Assembly (NCBI RefSeq): GCF_029227915.1
Contig: NC_079876.1
Span: forward strand, 9,488,001 to 9,552,000
Origin: Hydractinia symbiolongicarpus
Taxonomy: Eukaryota; Cnidaria; Hydrozoa; Anthoathecata; Hydractiniidae
Length of the DNA: 64,000 bases
Reading direction: 5' to 3'
This document shows, one piece after another, positions 27,631 to 40,139 of the stretch. The notes under the pieces were generated by a model, which worked only from the letters and a program-made list of their open reading frames with translations, had not been told where the DNA came from and searched no databases. Numbering within the stretch: the stretch's first letter is position 1; every line of letters begins with the position of its first letter. A program made the position numbers and the translations under genes.

Positions 27631-30600
27631 CCGGAACTGAGCGTTTACACTGGGCTCTGTGGTAGAGCTTCATTTAAAAATTTAGATATATAAGTCATTC
27701 TTTACCGTGGGACCAATCCTAGCCGTTATCGCGCGCTGAAGAAATGCAGACAGTTTCAAAAAGTACATTTCATTGACTATCTAACAGTATCAATCCGTTT
27801 GAGTTACAACGGTTGAGTCACATATTCTTACCAAAATGTATTTCGTGATATCTTTCCGGTATTACTAGGTTGTATCGCTTTCAACAGTGAAACGATTGAC
27901 CGTGGAACTTAATTGAACTGATTTTTGGCTGTGACCTGATAAATGTAATAAATGAGAGAATTGGACTCAAAGAAATAACATTCTTTTTAATTTGACGTGA
28001 TTGCCGGAGCTGAGCGTTTACACTGGGCACCGTGGTAGCTCTTCATTTAAAAATTAAGATAAAAAAGTTACTTTTTAACTGTTGGACCAATCCTAGCCGG
28101 TAGCGCACGCTGAAGAAATAGCGACAGTTTCAAATACTACATTTCAATGAGCTTCTATCGATGTCAGTCCGTTTGAGTTACCACGGTTGGGTCACATATT
28201 CGTACCAACATGTATTTAGCGATATTTATCTGTTATTACTAGGTTGCATCGCTTTTAACAGTGAAACGATTGAATGTGGGACTTAATTGAACTAACTTTG
28301 GACTGTTACCTGATAAATGTAATAAATGTGACAATTGGACTCCAAGAATAAACATTCATCTTAATTTGACATGATTGCCGGAACTGAGCGATCACATTGG
28401 GCGCTGTGGTAGTGCTTCATTTAAAAATTTAGATAAATAAATCATTTTTTACCGTGGGACCAATCCTAGCCGTTATCGCGCGCTGAAGAAATAGCGACAG
28501 TTCAAAAACTGCACTACATTGACTTTCTAACGGTGTCAGTCCGTTTGAGTTACAATGGTTGGGTCACATATTCGTACCAACATGTATTTAGAGATATTTT
28601 TCTGATATTACTAGATTGCTTCGCATTTAACAATGAAACGATTGACTGTGGGACTTAATTGAACTAACTTTGGACTGCAACCTGATAAATGTGATAAATA
28701 AGACAATTGGACTCCAAGAAATAACATTCTTCTTAATTAGACTTGTTTGCCTGCACTCAGCGATTACACTAGGCGCTGTGGTAGCGCTTTATTTTAAAAT
28801 TTAGATTAATAAGTCTTTTTTTACTGTGGGACCAATCCTAGCTGTTATTTCGCGCTGAAGAAATACAGACAATTTCAAAAAGTACATTTCATTGACTTTC
28901 TAACAGTATCAATCCGTTTGAGTTACAACGGTTGAGTCACATATTCTTACCGAAATATATTTCGTGATATCTTTCCAGTATTACTAGATTGCATCGATTT
29001 CAACAGTGAAACGATTGACCGTGGAACTTAATTGAACTCATTTTGGGCTGTGACCTTATAAATGTGAAAGTGAGACAATTGAACTCCAAGAAATATCATT
29101 CTTCTTGATTTGACATGATTGCCGCAACTCAGCGATTACACGGGGCGCTGTGGTAGCGCTTCATTTAAAAATTAAGATAAAAAAGTTACTTTTTAACAGT
29201 AGCCGGTAGCGCACGCTGAAGAAATAGCGACAGTTTCAAACACTACATTTCAATGAGTTTCTATCAATGTCAGTCCGTTTGAATTACAACGGTTGGGTCA
29301 CATATTCGTACCAACATGTATTTAGCGATATTTATCTGTTATTACTAGGTTGCATCGCTTTTAACAGTGAAACGATTGAATGTGGGACTTAATTGAACTA
29401 ACTTTGGACTGTTAACTTATAAATGTAAAAAATGTGACAACTGGACTCCAAGAATAAACATTCATCTTAATTTGACATGATTGCTGGAGCTGAGCGATCA
29501 CACTGGGCGCTGCGGTAGCGCTTCATTTAAAAATTTAGATAAATAAATCATTTTTTACCGTGGGACCAATCCTAGCCGTTATCGCGCGCTGAAGAAATAG
29601 CGAAAGTTTCAAAAACTACATTTCATTGACTTTCTAACAATGTCAATCCGCTGGAGTTACAACGGTTTTGTCACATATTCGTACCAACATGTATTTAGCG
29701 ATATTTTTCTGGTATTAATAGATTGCATCCCTTTTACCAATGAAACCATTGACTGTGGGACTTAATTGAACTAACTTTGGACTGTGACCTGATAAATGTG
29801 ATAAATGAGAGAATTGGACTCAAAGAAATAACATTCTTTTTAATTTGACGTGATTGCCGGAGCTGAGCGTTTACACTGGGCGCTGTGGTAGCACTTCATT
29901 TAAAAATTTAGATAAATAAGTCATTTTTGCTGTGGGACCAATCCTAGCCGTTATCCCGCGCAGAAGAAATAGCGACAGTTTCAAAAACTACATTTCATTG
30001 ACTTTCTAACGGTATCAATCCGCTTCAGTTACAACGGTTGCGTCACATACTCGTACCAACATGTATTTAGCGATATTTATCTGATATTACTAGGTTGCAT
30101 CGCTTTTAACAGTGAAACGATTGAATGTGGGACTTAATTGAACTAACTTTGGACTGTGACCTGATAAATGTGATAAATGAGACAATTGGACTCCAAGAAT
30201 TAACATTCATCTTAATTTGACATGTTTGCCGGAACTCAGCGATTACACTGGGCGCTGTGGTAGCGCTTCATTTAAAAATTTAGATAAATAAGTCATTCTT
30301 TACTGTGGGACCAATCCTAGCCGTTATCGCGCGCTGAGGAAATAGCGACAGTTTCAAAAACTGCACTACATTGACTTTCTAACGGTGTCAGTCCGTTTGA
30401 GTTACAACGGTTGGGTCACATATTCGTACCAACATGTATTTAGAGATATTTTTCTGATGTTACTAGATTGCTTCGCATTTAACAATGAAACGATTGACTG
30501 TGGGACTTAATTGAACTAACTTTGGACTGCGACCTGATAAATGTGATAAATAAGACAATTGGACTCCAAGAAATAACATTCTTCTTAATTAGACTTGTTT

Positions 30601-32826
30601 GCCTGAACTCAGCGATTACACTAGGCGCTGTGGTAGCGCTTTATTTTAAAATTTAGATTAATAAGTCTTTTTTTACTGTGGGACCAATCCTAGCTGTTAT
30701 TTCGCGCTGAAGAAATACAGACAATTTCAAAAAGTACATTTCATTGACTTTCTAACAGTATCAATCCGTTTGAGTTACAACGGTTGAGTCACATATTCTT
30801 ACCAAAATATATTTCGTGATATCTTTCCAGTATTACTAGATTGCATCGATTTCAACAGTGAAACGATTGACCGTGGAACTTAATTGAACTCATTTTGGGC
30901 TGTGACCTTATAAATGTGAAAGTGAGACAATTGAACTCCAAGAAATAACATTCTTTTTGATTTGACATGATTGCCGCAACTCAGCGATTACACGGGGCGC
31001 TGTGGTAGCGCTTCATTTAAAAATTAAGATAAAAAAGTTACTTTTTAACAGTAGCCGGTAGCGCACGCTGAAGAAATAGCGACAGTTTCAAACACTACAT
31101 TTCAATGAGTTTCTATCGATGTCAGTCCGTTTGAGTTACAACGGTTGGGTCACATATTCGTACCAACATGTATTTAGCGATATTTATCTGTTATTACTAG
31201 GTTGCATCGCTTTTAACAGTGAAACGATTGAATGTGGGACTTAATTGAACTAACTTTGGACTGTTACCCTATAAATGTAATAAATGTGACAATTGGACTC
31301 CAAGAATAAACATTCATCTTAATTTGACATGATTGCCGCAACTGAGCGATCACACTGGGCGCTGCGGTAGCGCTTCATTTAAAAATTTAGATTAAATAAG
31401 TCATTCTTTACCGTGGGACCAATCCTAGCCGTTATCGCGCGCTGAGGAAATAGCGACAGTTTCAAAAACTGCACTACATTGACTTTCTAACGGTGTCAGT
31501 TCGTTTGAGTTACAATGGTTGGGTCACCTATTCGTACCAACATGTATTTAGCGATATTTTTCTGATATTACTAGATTGCATCCCTTTTACCAATGAAACG
31601 ATTGACTGTGGGACTTAATTGAACTAACTTTGGACTGTGACCTGATAAATGTGATAAATGAGAGAATTGGACTCAAAGAAATAACATTCTTTTTAATTTG
31701 ACGTGATTGCCGGAACTGAGCGTTTACACTGGGCGCTGTATTAGCACTTCATTTAAAAATTTAAATAAATAAGTCATATTTGCTGTGGGACCAATCCTAG
31801 CCGTTATCCCGCGCAGAAAAAATAGCGACAATTTCACAAACTACATTTCATTGACTTTCTAACGGCATCAATCCGCTTCAGTTACAACGGTTTCGTCACA
31901 TACTCGTACCAATATGTATTTAGCGATATTTATCTGATATTACTAGGTTGCATCGCTTTTATCAGTGAAACGATTGAATGTGGGACTTAATTGAACTAAT
32001 TTTGGACTGTGAACTGATAAATGTGATAAATGAGGCAATTGGACTCCAAGAAATAACATTCATCTTAATTTGACATGATTGCCGGAACTCAGCGATTACA
32101 CTGGGCGCTGTGGTAGCGCTTCAATTAAAAATTTAGATAAATAAGTAATTCTTTACCGTGGGAGCAATCCTAGCCGTTATCGCGCGCTGAAGAAGTAGCG
32201 ACAGTTTCTAAAACTGCATTACATTGACATTCTAACGGTGTCAGTTCGTTTGAGTTACAATGGTTGGGTCACCTATTCGTACCAACATGTACTTAGCGAT
32301 AATTTTCTGATATTACTAGATTGCTTCGCTTTTAACAATGAAACGATTGACTGTGGGACTTAATTGAACAAACTTTGGACTGTGACCTGATAAATGTGAT
32401 AAATGAGGCAATTGGACTCCAAGAAATAACATTCATCTTAATTTGACATGATTGCCGGAACTCAGCGATTACACTGGGCGCTGTGGTAGCGCTTCATTTA
32501 AAAATTTAGATAAATAAGTCATTCTTTACCGTGAGACCAATCCTAGCCGTTATCGCGCGCTGAAGAAATAGCGACAGTTTCAAAAACTGCATTACATTGA
32601 CTTTCTAACGGTGTCAGTCCGTTTGAGTTACAATGGTTGGGTCACATATTCGTACCAACATGTATTTAGCGATATTTTTCTGATATTACTAGATTGCTTC
32701 GCTTTTAACAAAGAAACGATTGACTGTGGGACTTAATTGAACTAACTTTGGACTGTGACCTGATAAATGTGATAAATGAGACAATTGGACTCCAAGAAAT
32801 AACATTCATCTTAATTTGACATGATT
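27631..32826. repeat. 14-monomer higher-order repeat, unit 2 (5,196 bp)
   Basis: Near-identical continuation of the HOR that starts at 22435. By eye it differs by scattered substitutions (for example GATTGCTGGAGC vs GATTGCCGGAGC, CATGTTTGCC vs CATGATTGCC) and one base of length. The match to unit 1 ends at about 32830, where this copy reads CCGGACCTCAGCG instead of CCGGAACTGAGCG. Its last part (31.5-32.8 kb) is also the left end of super-repeat B. Confidence 0.88.
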
Positions 32827-35800
32827 GCCGGACCTCAGCGATTACACTGGGCGCTCTGGTAGCGCTTCATTTAAAAATTTAGATAAATAAGTCATTCTTT
32901 ACCGTGGGACCAATCCTAGCCGTTATCGCGCGCTGAAGAAATAGCGACAGTTTCAAAAACTGCATTTCATTGACTTTCTAACGATGTCAATCCGTTTGAG
33001 TTACAACGGTTTTGTCACATATTCGTACCAACATGTATTTAGCGATATTTTTCAGGTATTACTAGATTGCATCACTTTTACCAATGAAACGATTGACTGT
33101 GGGACTTAATTGAACTAACTTTGGACTGTGACCTGATAAATGTGATAAATGTGACAATTGGACTCCAAGAAATAACATTCATCTTAATTTGAAATGATTG
33201 CCGGAACTGAGCGATTACCCTGGGCGCTGTGGTAGCGCTTTATTTAAAAATTTAGATAAATAAGTCATTCTTTACCGTGGGACCAATCCTAGCCGTTATC
33301 GCGCGCTGAAGAAATAGCGACAGTTTCAAAAACTGCATTACATTGACTTTCTAACGGTGTCAGTTCGTTTGAGTTACAATGGTTGGGTCACATATTCGTA
33401 CCAACATGTATTTAGCGATATTTTTCTGATATTACTAGATTGCATCCCTTTTACCAATGAAACGATTGACTGTGGGACTTAATTGAACTAACTTTGGACT
33501 GTGACCTGATAAATGTGATAAATGAGAGAATTGGACTCAAAGAAATAACATTCTTTTTAATTTGACGTGATTGCCGGAACTGAGCGTTTACACTGGGCGC
33601 TGTATTAGCACTTCATTTAAAAATTTAAATAAATAAGTCATTTTTGCTGTGGGACCAAACCTAGCCGTTATCCCGCGCAGAAAAAATAGCGACAGTTTCA
33701 CAAACTACATTTTATTGACTTTTTAACGGCATCAATCCGCTTCAGTTACAACGGTTTCGTCACATACTCGTACCAATATGTATTTAGCGATATTTATCTG
33801 ATATTACTAGGTTGCATCGCTTTTATCAGTGAAACGATTGAATGTGGGACTTAATTGAACTAACTTTGGACTGTGAACTGATAAATGTGATAAATGAGGC
33901 AATTGGACTCCAAGAAATAACATTCATCTTAATTTGACATGATTGCCGGAACTCAGCGATTACACTGGGCGCTGTGGTAGCGCTTCATTTAAAAATTTAG
34001 ATAAATAAGTCATTCTTTACCGTGGGACCAATCCTAGCCGTTATCGCGCGATGAAGAAATAGCGACAGTTTCAAAAACTGCATTACATTGACTTTCTAAC
34101 GGTGTCAGTTCGTTTGAGTTACAATGGTTGGGTCACCTATTCGTACCAACATGTACTTAGCGATATTTTTCTGATATTACTAGATTGCTGCGCTTTTAAC
34201 AATGAAACGATTGACTGTGGGACTTAATTGAACAAACTTTGGACTGTGACCTGATAAATGTGATAAATGAGGCAATTGGACTCCAAGAAATAACAATTAT
34301 CTTAATTTGACATGATTGCCGGAACTCAGCGATTACACTGGGCGCTGTGGTAGCGCTTCATTTAAAAATTTAGATAAATAAGTCATTCTTTACCGTGGGA
34401 TCAATCCTAGCCGTTATCGCGCGCTGAAGAAATAGCGACAGTTTCAAAAAACTGGATTACATTGACTTTCTAACGGTGTCAGTCCGTTTGAGTTACAATG
34501 GTTGGGTCACATATTCGTACCAACATGTATTTAGCGATATTTTTCTGATATTACTAGATTGCTTCGCTTTTAACAATGAAACGATTGACTGTGGGACTTA
34601 ATTGAACTAACTTTGGACTGTGACCTGATAAATGTGATAAATGAGACAATTGGACTCCAAGAAATAACATTCATCTTAATTTGACATGATTGCCAGACCT
34701 CAGCGATTACACTGGGCGCTCTGGTAGCGCTTCATTTAAAAATTTAGATAAATAAGTCATTCTTTACCGTGGGACCAATCCTAGCCATTATCGCGCGCTG
34801 AAGAATTAGCGACAGTTTCAAAAACTGCATTTCAATGACTTTCTAACGATGTCAAGCCGTTTGAGTTACAACGGTTTTGTCACATATTCGTACCAACATG
34901 TATTTAGCGATATTTTTCAGGTATTACTAGATTGCATCACTTTTACCAATGAAACGATTGACTGTGGGACTTAATTGAACTAACTTTGCACTGTGACCTG
35001 ATAAATGTGATAAATGAGAGAATTGGACTCAAAGGAATAGCATTCTTTTTAATTTGGCCTGATTGCCGGAACTGAGCGTTTACACTGGGCGCTGTGGTAG
35101 CACTTTATTTAAAAATTTAGATAAATAAGTCATTTTTGCTGTGGGACCAATCCTAGCCGTTATCCCGCGCAGAAGAAATAGCGACAGTTTCAAAAACTAC
35201 ATTTCATTGACTTTCTAACGGTATCAATCCGCTTCAGTTACAACGGTTGCGTCACATACTCGTACCAACATGTATTTAGCGATATTTATCTTATATATTA
35301 ATTCCCTTGCGTGAGTAAAACTGTGAGTCCACGACACGGAAATCACGGGTCACTTTCTTATAACGTGGCTGTACGCTAAAATTTAACTAAAAAGATTAGG
35401 GATGTACTTCATAGAAATCGCACATAAGCTGTAAATATGTAACCCGCTGCTAATAACGATATAAATATATATACCCTTATGCCAAAAAACTCTATGTTAG
35501 CATATACATATAGGTATCGCTACATATGAAACGGTATTAGATATTCACAAAGCATACGGACTGTTAAATGAAGTTCCTAGCATAAAACGGAAATTGTGTT
35601 TACGAAAAAGATGGCTGTTCTTTTTGAGTATTCTCTACTCTTTCATTCAAAATAAATCTTTAAAAAAACATTTGAAGAAGAGCATGGTTTTATAAATTAA
35701 TCATAGCAAGGTTCTGTAAGGTTTTTTCATGTTTTATTTTAAGTTTTGATTATATTATTGTTGCCAGACATGTTTTATAGCTAGCATCATAAAAAGCCAA

Positions 35801-36384
35801 CCACCACCAACAACTGGCTAGCTAGCTAGGAATATATATATATATATATGTAGCCATGTTCTTTATACCTAGCTAAGTCTCCAGTGACTAGCTATTAGCT
35901 GCTGTAGCTAGCTAATGCTAGCTTTAAACTAAAGATTCTCAGTATATATATTCCCACAAAACACATCAAACGTTATTAACCCTGAAAATTTTAAACATTT
36001 TCCTGGGTTTTTTTTGGTTTGCGAAGTTCTTTTCCTCCAAATATTCTGAAAATAAAGTTTAGAAATTACTTATTTTTAAAATGTAAATTTAATTTGTTTC
36101 AAATTGTGGGCAAGAACCTTAATCAGCATGCTAAAAGAACTGACTTTTCTTAATTTAAAATTACTAAACACAACCATTTTCTTACATTTAGTGTAAACTT
36201 TTGTGTGTATGGCTTATATTTAATACACCAAAAGAGCTACTTTGTTGATTTCAATTTTATACTCTTTGTAAGCTATTTTTTTCTTCTTTTTGACATTTCT
36301 GTTTTACCACTCAATTTTTACATTTTATAAGTTATTTGGAACAGAATGGTATGAAATAGACCAAATAACTGATCTTAGTTGTTT

Positions 36385-37486
36385 TTAATTTACAGGCTGT
36401 CTGTGAAACTTTAAGGGGAACATTTGGTGGAAGACAATGGCATGACATATACTGATAGAACTGATTTTTGTTGTGTTAGATGTTAAATCTGAACCTTTTT
36501 GACATTTTATGTTAATTTTGCGAGGAAGGACCATATATATATACACAGAAGAAGAATTCGATTTTACACCTTGCAAGCTTTGTTTTTCTATATTTTGTAT
36601 AAATTCTTACTGGGGAGGACTCCGTGCAATATATCGAAATGACTGATCCTTCTCGATTTAAATTTGATGTGTTCTAAATCGTATATACTTTTGGAAATTT
36701 TGTGTAAGATTTAATAGGTAAGGGCTAGATGCAATATGTCAAAAAACTTTTTTTGTTGAATCAGAAGCACTCCCTATAACCATTCTTTTTTTTACAGTTT
36801 GTGAAGCTTTTGTGAGAAAAGAGTGTATGCAATATTATCGAAATAACTGATTTTTGTTGCAAACTGTTTTTCTTTGGCATTTTGGATTAAAATATTGTTT
36901 TAGAGGGCATATGCAGTAGATATATGTACTGAAATAGTTAAATTTTGCAAACTTTAATTTTGTCGTTACCTCTCATTTTTTACATTTTGATTAAACTTTT
37001 GTGGGAGACCGTTGGTATGCGAAGGACCAAAATAAGAGATTTTAGTATTATTTAGAATTTGTATTTTGTGTTGCAAAATTGGTGCAAAAATTGACATAAA
37101 ATGAACTTATATACAGATTGATTGCTGTTGTTTAACATGACTCATTATGACTTATATATATATTTTATGAAAATTTGTGACAGAATACTATGTGAGATTT
37201 GAAATTTTGTTTACTTTATTGATGGTAAAACAGCATGCAAATTGCTAAAAGGACTTTATTAATTTTAGATTTAAACACTGTTATTTTGTTGGCATTTTGT
37301 CTAAAGTTTGGTGAGGAAGGACTGTATGCAATATATCAAATAATGTTTTATTGCATTATAATTTGTCCTTGCAAATCCCTTTTTTTACACCTTAGATAAA
37401 AAATTCTGTCAGAGGCCCAATTTATTGTTTATTTTTCACATTGTGTGTCAACCTTTGGCAGGGTTTGCAATAAACTAACTGATTTT
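36385..37486. repeat. Degenerate ~95-105 bp tandem units of island 2
   Basis: Counterpart of 15238-16339 in island 1, at an offset of 21,147 bp. GCAATATATCGAAAT-type cores recur at 86-105 bp spacing. The run ends with AACTGATTTT, immediately before the extra 5,654-bp segment, and the right-hand remainder (ACCATATACAATGAGAGAG) is found only after that segment, at 43141. No coding capacity was seen. Confidence 0.6.
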
Positions 37487-37502
37487 TGCGGAGAGAAGCG
37501 GA

Positions 37503-37518
37503 GGGCGCGTCAGCGCCC
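37503..37518. other. GC-rich perfect hairpin
   Basis: GGGCGC (37503-37508) and GCGCCC (37513-37518) form a perfect 6-bp stem around GTCA, within a GCGGAG-repeating GC-rich stretch (37488-37533). Such GC content is unlike the flanking AT-rich DNA. The hairpin lies 16 bp inside the left edge of the extra segment, so it may mark an element end or a regulatory structure. Function unknown. Confidence 0.6.
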
Positions 37519-37810
37519 GGAGCGTAGCGGAGCCCATTTCCTCATTAAATAAGCCAAATATAAGGGACGGAGGAGAGTGTATAGGATTTCCGCACGTATA
37601 CATCAAAATTTTCAATTTTCGTCAACTTTTTTGACTGGGTTGCCCAGTAGCTTACTGTGGTGATTTTCCCCGTAAATTTATGATTCAGCGAGACAAAATC
37701 TAAGGTACGGCGATGGAGTTCTTTTGTTATTTTTAAAGATGGGCTAGTGCGGATTTCCAGTTGAGATTAAGTTATCTTTAGCCATGTAATATATGGTCAC
37801 TTCAACTAAT

Positions 37811-37820
37811 ATCATGTGAC
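37811..37820. promoter_or_regulatory. Conserved E-box-like site, module A
   Basis: ATCATGTGAC lies 78 bp before the module A ATG. The matching site in module B is ATCACGTGAC, 77 bp before its ATG. Core CAnGTG motifs of this form bind bHLH or bZIP factors in animals. Its conserved spacing and sequence in two otherwise diverged copies suggest it matters. No TATA box is obvious nearby. Confidence 0.4.
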
Positions 37821-37888
37821 TTTTTCTCGGATAACATAGCGCCTCAAACTCAAACTTCCGTTAATCTAAGCTAGCTATATCGCAGCCG

Positions 37889-37924
37889 ATGGATGAAGGG
37901 CTTGTTCATGAAAACGAAGAAAGG
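37889..37924 (+). other. Candidate first coding exon, module A
   Basis: ATG in the context CCGATGG opens a 12-codon frame (MDEGLVHENEER) that ends exactly at a consensus splice donor, AGG|GTATGT (37925-37930). The homologous stretch in module B (42219-42254) also has 12 codons (MDRSSFSRNEEK), the same acidic NEE(R/K) end and the same donor. Keeping frame, length and donor despite sequence change is what a real exon would show, but 36 bp is too short to prove it. The exon would end in phase 0. No protein family can be named, and the following exons were not found; a weak acceptor TTTTTTAG at 39721-39728 leads into only 18 codons before a stop. Confidence 0.35.
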
Positions 37925-38629
37925 GTATGTTTAGCTCGCTAATATATCACTATTTTTTACATGTAATGAACCCATTCTTATTCTCACTCACACCTAAAGC
38001 TAGCTAGCTTAAAACTACAGATTTAGATAGAATAATAATAGAACTTAGATAGCATATAGCTAGCTAGATAGTATAAAAAAGAGCAAACAGTACCTATGGT
38101 TAGCACAAAACTAGCTACAAGGCTAGCATAAAATTAACTACTTAGTTGGGGTAAAACTACCAATGTATCTAGCATAAAATTAGCTATTTTAGCTGGCATT
38201 AAATCAGCAAAATAGCTTGCTAATAGAAATATTCTTTCAGACAGATTTTCTAGCTATAGCTAGCTAGCTTTACATATACTAACAGTGAGTGAGATAATTC
38301 TACACTGTAGCGTAGGAATGCCCCATCACATAGCTGGTTCTAGCTACAATCGTCCATACAATTTGTTGTCTTTGGCAATTTTATACCAAAGATCAAGAAC
38401 CAAAAAGTTTAGCAAAGTCAGCAAAAGAACATAGCTAGCTAGATATTTTGCAGATAGTGTGTTATGTTCTCACTCATGATCAATGTTTATATAAAGGTAT
38501 GTCACATGTAATTGTTTACGTTGCTTAGCCATTAAAGGGCAGTTTTTAACATTGAGGGGAAATGGGAGAGCCATCTTTTCGTGGACGATGGTAGCTAGCT
38601 ATATATATTGTACACACATCTGGAAATAA
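37925..38629 (+). other. Intron-like TAGC-rich sequence, module A
   Basis: Follows the putative GTATGT donor. It contains repeated CTAGCATAAAA(T/C)TAGCTA-like motifs, many GCTAGC palindromes and no open frame of note. Module B has the same elements in the same order (42255-42970). Similarity ends shortly after ATATTGTACAC. Confidence 0.4.
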
Positions 38630-39167
38630 ACTTTTTTAACCCTGCCGGTGAGCATACATCATGCGGCTCAAGTTACAGAAACGAAAATTATTTCAATATA
38701 TTACTGAGGCTTTTTAAATTCTGAAAAGCGGTTCTCGTGCAATCGTCAACATGTTTTGAAAATCTTCAAATACATTCATTATATATATATTTCTTATTTA
38801 ATTTCCTTATATGTATATATACAAATAATGTCTTGATATATAATTTCTTTTTCTGTAACTTGACCTGAACTTTACACCAATGCTGGATATCATGTTTAAG
38901 TCCAGCTCTAGCTAGGTACCAAGCTAGCCTAATTTATTGCTATACTTTTGAAGTTTCTGTTCAGTTTGGAATAAGAGCTTTTTATTCTAATGTCATGAAA
39001 ACTTGTACTAAGGCGCAGTTTACAATTTATATTAATTGGTCCACCAAGCGTTTAACACAGTTACTTGACCAGCATTTCTCAAAAGGTTAATTAACTAGGC
39101 TGTGTGCTGTAAATTCCTAAGTGTATATAATATTCACCTGTAAAGTTTCGTATATATATATATTTAT

Positions 39168-39236
39168 GCCCTGCTGGTCTAATGGCTATGACACTCATGC
39201 AAATGAGAGATTCAGGTTCAAATCCTGGACAGGGCT
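39168..39236 (+). tRNA. tRNA-like sequence with reduced anticodon arm (pseudogene or SINE head)
   Basis: The acceptor halves GCCCTGC and ACAGGGC pair at six of seven positions. A perfect A box (TGGTCTAATGG, 39175-39185) and a good B box (GGTTCAAATCC, 39215-39225) are present. The D stem is GTC/GAC and the T stem TCAGG/CCTGG (one G-T pair) closes a normal 7-nt TTCAAAT loop. The anticodon arm is abnormal: CTCAT-GCAA-ATGAG is a perfect stem with a 4-nt loop, leaving no 7-nt anticodon loop. It therefore cannot decode. It could be a tRNA pseudogene, the head of a tRNA-derived SINE, or a tRNA-like structure. No oligo-T terminator follows closely. Confidence 0.5.
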
Positions 39237-39274
39237 AGGAAAAACATAATTATCTTGCACCTACAACAACCAGG

Positions 39275-39840
39275 TATTCATATATGATATTAGCTATATA
39301 TTGAGTATAATAGGTAATCTTTGAGTTGTAGAGGGGGGAGTTACATACATTCATCACTTTAATTTATAGAGCCCACAAATGCTTTGTTTTTGTAATAGAT
39401 CTGTCACTTTTTGTTAAAAAGTTTTGTGTTGATGAACCTGGTAGGCACAAGAAACCAAAAAAGACTTTTTTACTAAAAAATAATGCTTTTCTAGTTGACT
39501 TCTCTAATCATTTCTCTACCTTGACTTTTTAATGTTGTTAGAGTTAGTAAAAATCCATATTCTCAAATTCATTTGAACCAAGTTGACTTTTAATCTCAAA
39601 TTTATCAATATATACATGATTTTTTTGTCATTATGACCAATTGTTTAAATTCTTATATTGGCACATAATTCTGCTAAGATGATTCACTCTATATTGATCT
39701 TGTAACAAATTTAATGCCATTTTTTAGGTATTGAACTTGAACTATTTGTACCTCAATATGTTCTCTACTCCTAGACTAATATGATACATAGCTTAGACAT
39801 ATTGAGTATACGTAATCTTTGAGTTGTATGGGAGAAGAGT
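39275..39840. repeat. Pair of ~60-bp direct repeats about 500 bp apart
   Basis: ATATTGAGTATAATAGGTAATC and ATATTGAGTATACGTAATC, each followed by TTTGAGTTGTA and a G-rich run, occur near 39298 and 39799. Preceding sequence (ATATGATA, TAGCT) also matches loosely. This may be a remnant of a ~500-bp tandem duplication or the ends of a small element. Nothing coding lies between them. Confidence 0.5.
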
Positions 39841-40139
39841 TTCTATTAGGGTGGCTGCTCCTACCCTGCCGTTCCTTTGCCTTGCCAGCACTTACGTGTC
39901 CTAACTAATGCAAAGACATGTAAAAAGACCATTAGCTTCCTAACTAAAGTTAGTGAGCATAAAACTAAATTAGCTGGCTAGTATAAAAGTAGCTGAAAAA
40001 AAAGAATTGTTCTTGACAGGCTCATATCTTTTGGCTACACATACTATACTGAGTCAACAAATTTTGCCCTGATTAGGAATGCCTAGCTATAGGATTAAAA
40101 CTGTAGGCACACGGACGCCGGATATCATGTTTATTTACA

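Larger units (their letters stand above)
16693..35288. repeat. Satellite block 2, ~372-bp monomers
   Basis: Same monomer family and orientation as block 1. The array resumes in the middle of the interrupted monomer (TGATATTACTAGG), so the element split a single monomer. It contains the remainder of super-repeat A, the 5,196-bp HOR dimer (22435-32826) and the left part of super-repeat B. A monomer subtype lacking the CCAAT-containing 12 bp (TTTTTAACAGTAGCCGG) occurs at regular positions, for example 24001 and 29197. No gene or RNA feature is visible. Confidence 0.96.
37487..38629 (+). repeat. Promoter/first-exon module A (direct repeat 1)
   Basis: Aligns over its length with 41885-42970 with many substitutions and small gaps. 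Shared blocks in order: TTGCGGAGAG, TTTCCAGTTGAGAT, ACTAATATCA(T/C)GTGAC, TAGCGC(C/T)TCAAAC, an ATG exon, GGTATGTTTAGCT, GATATATCACTAT, TTTTTACATGTAATGA, ACACCTAAAGCTAGCTAGC, AATAATAATAGAACTTAGATAG, TAGCTAGATATTTTGCAGATAGT, GGTATGTCAC and ATATTGTAC. Conservation of the putative exon and donor together with upstream motifs argues for a duplicated gene 5' end rather than a transposon LTR. The TAGC-rich part after the donor resembles intron sequence. No downstream exon could be identified with confidence. Confidence 0.65.
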
